DNA of 64,000 nt from Peronospora farinosa (taxonomy: Eukaryota > Oomycota > Peronosporomycetes > Peronosporales > Peronosporaceae). The notes below the pieces were generated by a model. It was not told where the DNA came from. It saw only the letters and a list, made by a program, of their open reading frames with translations, and searched no databases. Both the position numbers and the translations under genes were made by a program. Shown here piece after piece: positions 55,528 through 64,000 of the stretch; within the stretch, counting starts at the first letter, position 1, and every line of letters begins with the position of its first letter. The stretch lies in assembly GCA_947646735.1 (NCBI GenBank), contig CANTFK010000898.1, positions 186,001 to 250,000 on the forward strand, read 5' to 3'.

Positions 55528-55827
55528 TGTGGTGGATGGACTCTCAAACAACGTAGGAGATCCACAAACACACACAGCGCCGGACTGCCGACTTAAAGAG
55601 GTGGGTATGCTTCACTCGAGACCGCCAAGTCCAAGTCTTATACAAAGACCAAGTCTTTAAGTCTTCTGCGTCTAACGAGGAGCAAGGCCAGCCAAGCCGA
55701 CGGGTACACAAGGTGAGACCCAAGGTTGACGCGATACGGTATCGGGGTACCCCCTCCGTAAGTCGGCAGTCCGGCGCTGTGCGTGTTTGTGGTTCTCTCA
55801 CGTCGTTTGAGAATCCACTTCACCACA
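55528..55827 (+). repeat. E6 5' LTR with inverted ends
   Basis: About 300 bp inferred from its ends: TGTGGTGGATGGACTCTCAAAC at the left and the near-complement GTTTGAGAATCCACTTCACCACA at the right. TGGTGCGCGTGCCCGGATC directly after (55829 on) has the form of a tRNA primer-binding site. There is no second copy in the window to confirm the limits. Confidence 0.65.
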
Positions 55828-58297
55828 ATGGTGCGCGTGCCCGGATCTTTGGGAGACGCGGGATTTCACCGTGAGTCCCACGAAGAAGAAAAGACAACGG
55901 TCAAGATAGACCAAGGGACAGCCAAGACACTGGAACCCGGATCGCCAGTGATCAAGAAGGAAGAAGGATCGGAGGACCTGCAGAGCCCGGGGAGGAGCTC
56001 TGCTATTGAGGCCAAGGTGGAATATGAAGAAAAACCACAAAATCCTCCCCCTTACGTCTTCGTTGAAGAAGACAACATGGGCCATGATAAATATTATGGT
56101 CCAGGGGTCCCAAGTTTGACAGCGAAAGCTAAAAAACAAGGGGCCCCGAAACAAGTCTCCCAAGCCACTACTCAAGAAACATCGGTGCCCAAGAACAAGA
56201 AAAAGAAGAATGCCAAGTTGAAGTCACCAAGAGGTGGAGAAACGACGGACGAGTCGGGAGAGAGCCAAGGTGTGGCTAGTAGGGACTGGACGGAAGAGGA
56301 CCTGGAAGAAGCATATCACCAGAGTAAGTTGAAGACGTTTTTGCGAAAGGACCCGGTGATGAAGATGCTCAAGGTCAAGCTGCTAGACCAGGTCCATGGC
56401 CCGATAACGGCCCTGCCAATCGCAACGACAGACCTAGAGGTCCTCAAGGCCGTAATGAATCTGCTACATGAAGCTGGGATGGCTGCTGGGAACTTTACTG
56501 CTGAGACCCTCTTCGATTTCGGGTTCGGGACCTTGAAGAAGACCTTAGTGACCCTTCACGGTCACCTCAAGACGTTAGTGGGGAGTCCCTCCCAAAGGAA
56601 GTACCCCGTCAAGATGGAGGAGCAGTGGCTCCTGCCGTGGGCTCTCCTGCTGGGTCACTCGATGAATCGTCACCGACGTCCCAGTACGAGTCGGCCACCT
56701 CATCTACGATGTCGGCCCTGATAGATACGGTGGACCGAATGCAATTGGGTCCAGCTGGTGCAGCGTTATTAGAAGCACGAATTCGCGAAGCTGGCCATAT
56801 GGACACAGCAACCCCATGGGTCCAGCGCCAAGCACAGGAGGAGACGGAAGCCCGGTGCAAAGTGGAGCCAAGGTCGATGGGGACAAAAATGGATCAGAAA
56901 ACAAAGACTGAGTCAGTTTCCCCTAGCGCGCTCCAGTCGTACTTTGATAAGGCGATGACCAAGTTCCTTGCAGGGCAAGGCTCCACAAAAGTTGCAGTGG
57001 ACAGGGGACACACCACGAAGGGTCAAGGACCAGTTCACCCCAGGTCCTCCCAGCAAATTGAGCGCCTAGGACCACTAAGCGATATCTCTGATGTGGACAT
57101 GGAGTCTGTAGGGTCAACCCATGATGAATACGACCCAGATGATTTGACGTTCCCGATGACTTCAGCGCGAGCGACTGTGGCCGCGGCTACGGCAGGAGGA
57201 CCCCCTACTGTTGTTCCACACATTAGAGTATCGGCCTCGTCGGATCCTAAGGAATTTAGCGGAAGGGACCACATGAAGATCGTGCCAGAAGCTGGAGCAC
57301 TAAGGTAAAGACAGCTTTACTCCGAGACCAGGCACCAGACAGCGAGAAGTGTCTCATTTTTGTGTCCCTGCTCATAGGACCAGCTCAGAATTAGTATCGG
57401 CAGCTGGGTCGAACGGTACGCGTTGATTGGAAACTGCTTTTGCGAGAGTTCCAAGCCCAATTTTGCGGCTTGGGGGTGTCGGTGGCCCGACAATATTATC
57501 ACGCCAGAAAGAGAACTGATGAGTCACCCTTGGAATATCTATACCGGTTGAATGTGGCGGGGCTCAGGGCCAAGCTAGATATTAAGGGTGGACCCCCCAG
57601 TGTAAAGCGTGAACATGTGGACCATTACGTGGAAACCTTGGATGATCGAGAATTAGCGGATCAGCTCACCTTGCTCAGACTTTCTGATGCAGACGACCTG
57701 GAGGAAGTCCTGCTGTCTCGTCAGAGAGCGAAGACGCGTCAAGGAAGGGTCTTGTTCGGTTCCAGCAAGTTTCGTCAGAAGGCACCAACCCCTCCGGACC
57801 ACACCAAGAGTCAGCTGAGAAGACCCGTCCAAGTCATCCGAGCCACTTCTGAAAGTAGAGATGACCAAGAGTGTAGCTCCAGTGGGTCTGAGGAAGAAGG
57901 TGAACTCAGACGAATTTATGCGGCGGCGAGTAAGCCTTACAATGATAGGGCAAGGAACGCAGATGAACCTAGGGACCATCAGGACCCAGATCGAGGTCGA
58001 CGCATGGCAGAGGGACCTGGACAAAAGGTGGTCCCACGGTCACCCGTGGCAAAGTGTACCCATTGTGGATCTAGGAAGCATGGGGATCTGTACTGTTGGA
58101 AGCGACTCGTTTGCGAATGCTGTGGAAAGAAGGGTCACCCAGCCGACCGCTGCCTGTTTGTGTGTCGCGGTTGTGGCAAGGTTCATGACGTCGGCAAGTT
58201 TTCGATGGAAGAATTCTACAATCTGATTCGCCAGTGGTACAACCCGACCAAACACGCGGGGCAGCTGCCCAAGGCTGCGGAGAAGATGTTAAATTAG
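55828..58297 (+). pseudogene. E6 gag region
   Basis: ATG 55828 overlaps the primer-binding site. Frames 55828-56721, 56625-57308 and 57440-58297 are successive parts separated by shifts. The first is Lys/Glu-rich, the second Ser/Ala-rich, and the third holds the gag core and a zinc-binding end with CTHCGSRKHGDLYC and CECCGKKGHPADRC followed by CRGCGKVHD. Confidence 0.75.
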
Positions 58298-59412
58298 AAC
58301 GCTCGCCAGGTTTGAATCTGGTACGAGCCGAGCGTTCTAATTGCTGCATTTATGCATTTGTGAAGAAACACCCCGTGGAGAAGGTCAATAAGATGGATGA
58401 ATTGATTATAAATACATCGGGCTTTTGCGTTAATTCTGTTGCTGCTGTGGACAATGCATGTATACCTGATGATTATTTCCGAGGAGAGACTATGATGACA
58501 TTGGATTTATTGCCGGGAGAATCAAGAGGATACTGGAAACACCATGCCCCAGGAAAGTGGTTTAAGCAAGCCAAGGCCTCTGGGAAAGTTAACAATATTC
58601 GTGCGAATCTACGGTTTGATTCTGGTGCCGAGATATCTATTTAGGATATCGACTTTGCTCGTAAGGCAGGCTGACAAATTAACACAAGCGAAAAACAAGA
58701 GTGCGTGGGTCTTGGAGAAGCGGTTTTCACCACGGAAGGGCGAACGAAGATCAAGATAACGCTGAATGGTGTATTAGTATACTTCTTCAATGTGTGGGTC
58801 GGGTCCATGGCCGGTCAGGATGCACTATTAGGGATGGGCTTTATGGTGCCAGCTGGATTTCATTTGGACATGGCGGATGGAACTATTTGTTTGCTAGACG
58901 AAGATCGAATCCAGCTGACAGGTCGCAAGACCTTGTATAGTGGCCATATTTCTGAGGTAAAATTGGACCAGTACGTGAATTTACCGGCGACAAAATATGT
59001 CGAGGTTTCGCTGAAGAGGTTTACGTCGGACCAGTGGAAATTATGGATGACCCGTGGAGACAGATGGGTGACTACGATGATCCAAGGACATGGACATCGC
59101 CAATTCTTGAGGGTCACCAATGTCAGTGACAAGGACCTGATCCTACACGAGGATACCAAGCTGGGCATCTGGCTGGCTAAAAACCAGGTTCCCCGGTCCC
59201 AAGGATTCGTGTCAGTTGGTTCTAGGAGGTATGCTGAATGGAAAAATTTAGCTTACCAAGCAACCACCGACGAGGAAGATGCAGAGACCACTCAAGATGA
59301 AGCATACCAAGGTCCGATGGTCGAGAACCTCAGTACACGACTCCACAGAAGATGTTGCTACGGACGGGGACCCAAGAGCCCTGGTGCACGAGTCTGTCTT
59401 GAGGGACCCTGA
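58234..59412 (+). pseudogene. E6 aspartic protease
   Basis: The active site LRFDSGAEISI is followed at once by a TAG (58642-58644). The rest is in 58705-59412 with ALLGMGFMVPAGF. The catalytic Asp is present but the frame is broken. Confidence 0.75.
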
Positions 59413-61528
59413 GTCATTACCATCAGATCAGGAGTCTGGAGGGGAGACCCTCGATAGAGGTCAGCCATCTAGAGCTAGCGTGGGCAACGAAGTATCATCG
59501 AAGGATAGGACCGATATGGAGAGGGTCCACCCAGAGGAGGGTCCACAGGTCCACCCAGAGGAGGGTCCACCGGTCCACCCAGAGGAGGTTCCACCGGCCC
59601 ACCCAGCAGAGGGTCCACCGGTCATCAAGGCTGAAGTAAATACTCCTGATGACCAAGTCTGTGTTCACGAGAGTGGAGATTTATGTGCCGAAGATATCGA
59701 CAAAAATTGGTCTGTTATCCCTGAGGTCATCCCATCTACAAACGAAGTTATGTTGGAAGACATCCAGATCCCAGACCCCGGTGATACCCCAAAGGAGGAG
59801 GCGGACCGCCTCCGCCAGATTATATGGAGAAAACGACATTTGCTGATGGGAAAAGGTAACGCGTTACCCCCGGCGGCTCGAGGAGCAGTGTGCGACATTG
59901 ATGTTGGGAACGCACGGCCAATCGCCCAACGGGTACGGAAGGTGGCCCCTCAATTTAGGGAGAAGCTGGCAGACCTGATAAAAGGTCTCTTATCATCCAA
60001 GATAATCCAGCATTCCACCTCCCCATGGGCCAGTTCAATTGTAATTAATGTCAAGAAGAATGGGGTGGATATAAGGCTGTGCATTGACTACCGGATGATG
60101 AATGATCTAACGCGGCTTATGGTGTACCCTATGCCTCTCGTGAATGAATTCCTGGAAGAATTAGACAAGGCCCTGTGGTACTGCTCACTGGATATGGCTA
60201 GCGGTTTTTGGGTGGTCAACATGACTGAATGAGCTCGTTTGATTTCGGCGTTTGTAACTCCGCTCGGATTGTTTAAGTGGATACGAATGCCGTTTGAACT
60301 GAAGAATGCACCGCAGATCTATCAGAGATTGTTGTATAACGCTCTATATGGATCTCTAACGATTTCCTCGAAGCCCAACGCTGAGAAACAGGTTGACCTG
60401 TTCGAAATGGGTCAACCTGAGGTGAACCCCGAGGGGTCCATATTAGGACGCCGGTCTTATATCGATGATATTTTGGTAACCTCTGGATCATGGAGTGACC
60501 TATGCTTAAAAGTGGAAAGACTATCGGAGGTTTGTGATAAGTGGAATTTTTCGATCAGCGCGGCCAAAAGTTCATTGGGATGTAAAAAAGTTGATTATCT
60601 TGGGCATCGAGTATCCGCGGAGGGTTTGAAGGCCCATCCTAAGGATCTCCAGTCATTGGTGGACCTACCGCTGCCCACCACCCTAAAAGCCATGCAGTCG
60701 TTTCTTGGAAGTCTTAATTACTATAGCCGGTTCCTAGAAAACTACGCGATTTATGCGTCCATATTGTACGTGATAAGAGAAGTGGATTATCACGTATTAC
60801 GACGCCGGATGAGTGGAACTGGGGACACCCAGAGGAGTGACCAGGAGGAAGACCGATGGAATTGGGTGCAAGTGGCCTTTGCGATATTGAAAAATAAGAT
60901 CGCCACCGCCCCAATCCTCCGCCATTTTGATCCTGGTCGAGAACCGGTCAATATCGTTTATGCCAGTAAGTGGGCCATCTCGGCATCCCTGGTGCAGGAG
61001 TATGAGGGGGTGTATATGCCGGTAACTTTCACGAGTCGGACTTTGAAGCCAAACGAGATCAACTATGGGCTGGTGGACAAGGAAGTGCTGGCGCTATTGC
61101 GAATAATAGACCTTTGCTACACGTCGCTGGTCACCCGACCTATCAAGGTCTTGACCCATCACTCAACACTGGCGTGGTTAGTCCGGTCACATGGTCTACA
61201 AGGTCGCCTTGGAAATTGGGCTGCGCTCCTGTCCCAATGGACGTTAGAAGTGGTCAAGTGTAAGCGCGGCGAAGATGAAATACTGGAGAGATTAGAGACA
61301 AGCATTACGCCTTGTGAAAATGTGGATTCTATATTATCTTCAATCGCCCCCAAGAAACACCCGCGCCAAGCTATCACGGTGGTTCCCCCTACAGTCGAGC
61401 CCGAGGAGGTCTTGTACGTGGTCAGTTTCGATGGGTCTGCACGAGTTAAACATGGAGGCGGAGCCTGCAGTGCTATTTTATGGAAACTCCCAGGGTGGAA
61501 CGTGATTGCAGCAGCATCAAGATATTAA
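59279..61528 (+). pseudogene. E6 reverse transcriptase, first RNase H and start of second RNase H
   Basis: The frame 59279-60232 carries the linker and the RT fingers (SSIVINVKKNGVDIRLCIDY). A TGA at 60230 interrupts it, and 60239-61528 continues with FKWIRMPFELKNAPQIYQ, the SYIDDILVTSG catalytic box and an RNase H whose first acid residues are poorly kept (VYASKWAISASLV). Near 61427 a second, different RNase H begins (SFDGSARVKHGGGACS) and is cut by TAA at 61526. Confidence 0.82.
59525..59620 (+). repeat. 24-bp tandem repeat in E6 protease-RT linker
   Basis: Four 24-bp units starting at 59525, 59549, 59573 and 59597 encode the 8-residue unit VHPEEGPP with small changes. Confidence 0.9.
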
Positions 61529-62029
61529 ACGGAGGCAACGGTAAACGAAGCAGAGTATAAGGTCCTATTGTTATGTTTTAGCCTACTGGAGAAATTGGAT
61601 CGTAGACGTCTGGTGGTGTGCGGTGATTCCAATCTGATCATCCGTCAGATGCGACGGGAAATTGAATGCAAGGCACCAGGTCTCACGGCACGAAGGTTGA
61701 AGGCTCTGGACCGGCTCCTTTCCTGGCCAGACCATGAGTTTCTACACATGAAGCGTGAATGGAATCAGAGTGTGGACCGTCTCGCTAACGCGGCCCTGCA
61801 TCAGCAACAAGGTGTCGAAAAAATACCTAAGGAAGAGTGGAAAGACCTCGAAGAGATTAATCGTCTGTCTGAACTCTTGGTAACCAAGAATCCCAGCCCA
61901 GCAATGCGAATCACAGCCGTCACGAGGTCTCAGGTCCGGTCCAGGATGCCGACAGAGGTTTTGCAAGAAGAGGTGGTGCAACGGATACGGATCGATAGTT
62001 TTTTTGCTGCCCAAGATGAAGAAATGTAA
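61427..62029 (+). pseudogene. E6 second, archaeal/plant-type RNase H
   Basis: Catalytic acids are recognisable: D in SFDGSAR, E in VNEAEYKVLL, D in VCGDSNLIIRQM and D in QSVDRLANAAL, the pattern of the archaeal-type RNase H found as an extra domain in some gypsy elements. A TAA at 61526-61528 splits it between the first and second acid. Confidence 0.78.
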
Positions 62030-62148
62030 ATACGCGCATTGAAGATCTACTTACGGGGTGAGTGAAGCAGTTTACCCTCAGAAGTGGCGTTGGCGTGTAG
62101 CAAGATCGAGATGAATTACGCTTTGGATGATGATGGACTTTTGTTGTA

Positions 62149-63591
62149 TTGCCCTGGTCAGGGGACAGCCGACGAGGATCGCGATGGGTGGATCCGGCTA
62201 GTGATACCCGAAGCCTACAACAAGATTTTCTACACCATTACCACAAGACTATGAAAGGGGGACACCCGGGAATCGGCCGTACGTACCAGCGATTACGAAG
62301 AATTTTCATTAGAGAGGGCTATTTCGAAGCGTACAACGCTTCGTTGGTACTTGTGTCGACTGTGAGACCGGAAAAGGTGGACCCACCTTACGAGGATAGA
62401 CCCCAGGAAATATTCAGGCCACCTACCCATTCCAAGTCATCGCGATGGATCATATCCCATCGTTGACCAAGTCGTTCAAGGGAACACGGAGCTGTTGATA
62501 TGGGTGGACCTGTTTACTGGCTATGTAATTGCTAAGGCCAGCTCATCGAGGCCGGCTCAGACCGTGGCAGAAGGGTATGAAGAATGTGTATTTCGAAGGT
62601 TTGGAGCCAGTGAGTCGATCCGACTCATCAGAGAACCAAGTTTCATGTCAGATTTCTTTCGCGCTTTCGACCGCATGATTATAAAAAAGCAGCGGGCCAC
62701 CATGGCCTACCGGCTGCAGGTCAATGGAACTGCGGAAAGGATGGTGCAGACGATCACCCGATCTATCAAGATGTATGTGTCGGAGGTGGACCAGAAGGAT
62801 TGGGATGCATATGCGGAACGGCTCACATTTGCGCTGAACACGGCACAGGACCGGGTACTCCGTTCTATCTAGTGCACGGTTGGGACGCACGAAGCACGTT
62901 GGAGGCCACTATACCGCTGGGTAGTACCAGACGGCGTGACTGTGACCCCCGCCGGTGGCGATATAGCGTACAGCGACAGTATCGCCGGGCAAGGAAACAA
63001 GTCGACGAATTATTGCGATCAGCAATGGAATGTCGAGCCAAGATCCACAATGAAGAGGTGGCGGATAGCAAGGTTGAAGCAGAATCTCAAGTGTGGTTGT
63101 ACCTAGACCGGGTCAAGGAAGGCTATGCCCGAAAAATGGCCCACCTATGGCATGGGCCATTCAGAGTACGGGAAATGGTGGGTGACCATTCAGCTCGCCT
63201 GGATATCAGTGGAACAGATTATCGCATTTACCCGTTGGTACACCTTTCGAAGTTGAAGCTAGTCCGGCAATATCCCGACAGACCGAATACGGTGTTGGTG
63301 GTGGACGAAACGGATCGGGTGAATTTTGACGAAGCCCTGTTACCAGAGGATAGTTGGGATGCAGAATTGAAAAACAATGAGAATAAAGTGGAGATGATTC
63401 TTGACAAGCGCATGGGAAGGAAAACTTGGTATGGTCGTATTCAATGTGAATATCTGGTGCAGTGGAAAGGATACTCCGATCCGTCGTGGGTAGACGAGGT
63501 AGACCTCAATTGCGGTGGACTACTTGAGGACTACGAACGCAGGCAAGTCACTCGGAATCGTTTTGAGGTGACGCAGAGCCATGAGGAGTAG
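62149..63591 (+). pseudogene. E6 integrase and chromodomain
   Basis: The H2C2 zinc part (FLHHYHKTMKGGHPGIGRTY) starts near 62230. The core is in 62495-62872 (WVDLFTGYVIAKAS, VNGTAERMVQTITRS) and shows substitutions at conserved acids (REPSF for the usual D-x-G/D). 62800-63591 holds the C-terminal module (HGPFRVREMVGDHSARLDIS) and a chromodomain (YLVQWKGYSDPSWV). Confidence 0.8.
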
Positions 63592-64000
63592 AGGGGAGAG
63601 TTTGTCTTGGGAAGGCCAAGATGATGCAAGAAGGAGGTGGTATTTGTTGCATGCACAGAAGATTGGTCCAGTTATGTATTCGAGAAGTGAAGCAGAGCAA
63701 GAAGAGTGAAGTTTTGCTAACCTGTAAAGGACCCGAGGGACCACCTAAGATATGGCATCAAGGAGGAAGATCGAGAATGTGCTAGGGATTTCGAGGTGAA
63801 ATGGTATTATCAGCGATAGATACACTCGAAGCTAGTGATAACCCTCAGGCGTTGTCGGGCGGAGAGAACTTACCATGGAGACGGGAAACCCCGAAAGCGG
63901 GATGCTTGTGGATGTTCTTGTGGTAAAAGATGCGCCAAGGTTCGGCATCATCCACTACCTGCAACGCCTCCAGCAGCCCCGGTTGAGAACTCTCCTGGTT
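63592..64000 (+). other. E6 3' untranslated region
   Basis: The sequence after pol has no protein-like frame. The start of the 3' LTR (TGTGGTGGATGG) is not reached, so this is internal E6 sequence or its truncated end. Confidence 0.45.

Larger units (their letters stand above)
55528..64000 (+). mobile_element. Ty3/gypsy-like LTR retrotransposon E6 with dual RNase H, incomplete at right
   Basis: LTR 55528-55827, a long gag region, protease, RT, a first RNase H, a second archaeal-type RNase H, integrase and chromodomain. No second LTR appears by 64000, so the element continues off the window. Stops or shifts occur near 56700, 57308-57440, 58642, 60230, 61526 and 62030-62150, so the copy is inactive. 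Sequence style differs from E1-E5 (longer gag, different RT and LTR). Confidence 0.88.

Overview
The window looks like nuclear DNA of an oomycete, most likely Peronosporales (Phytophthora or a downy mildew). The evidence is a short island of compact eukaryotic genes with few, small introns, a secreted AA17-type lytic polysaccharide monooxygenase (a family known from oomycetes), a small secreted protein, and flanking DNA made almost wholly of Ty3/gypsy LTR retrotransposons, several nested. The species is an inference.

Layout. 1-7448 is a Ty3/gypsy element read on the minus strand (E1), with its upstream LTR at 6808-7448 and the last 77 bp of the other LTR at the window edge. 7449-28754 is the gene island: secreted LPMO (+), pyruvate dehydrogenase E2 (-), large NAD-glutamate dehydrogenase (-), mitochondrial ribosomal protein uL29m (+), a TPR-HSP70 fusion (-), NatC acetyltransferase NAA30 (+), replication helicase subunit MCM7 (-, four exons reconstructed here), a small secreted protein (-), and two decayed gene remnants. 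28755-36931 is a second gypsy element on + (E2). 37425-52794 is a third (E4, +), split by a complete fourth (E3, 41119-48227, +). 53045-55527 is a relative of E1 (E5, -), broken at its right end by a fifth lineage (E6, +), which runs off the window.

The cellular genes are housekeeping functions (mitochondrial carbon and nitrogen metabolism, mitochondrial translation, chaperoning, N-terminal acetylation, DNA replication) plus two secreted proteins that may act on a host. They do not form a pathway. Every retrotransposon copy carries frameshifts or stops in gag-pol.

Three observations stand out. (1) Four different gypsy lineages carry, on the strand opposite to pol and overlapping the chromodomain end of integrase, a reading frame that ends in a coiled coil. 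Comparing E1 with E5 over about 130 codons outside the pol overlap gives 21 silent and 5 changed codons, which argues that this antisense frame is a real, selected gene. (2) Element E2 is packed from LTR to LTR with short perfect inverted repeats, including inside coding sequence on both strands. (3) An uninterrupted gene fuses a TPR domain with all five carboxylate-clamp residues to an HSP70 that lacks the EEVD tail.
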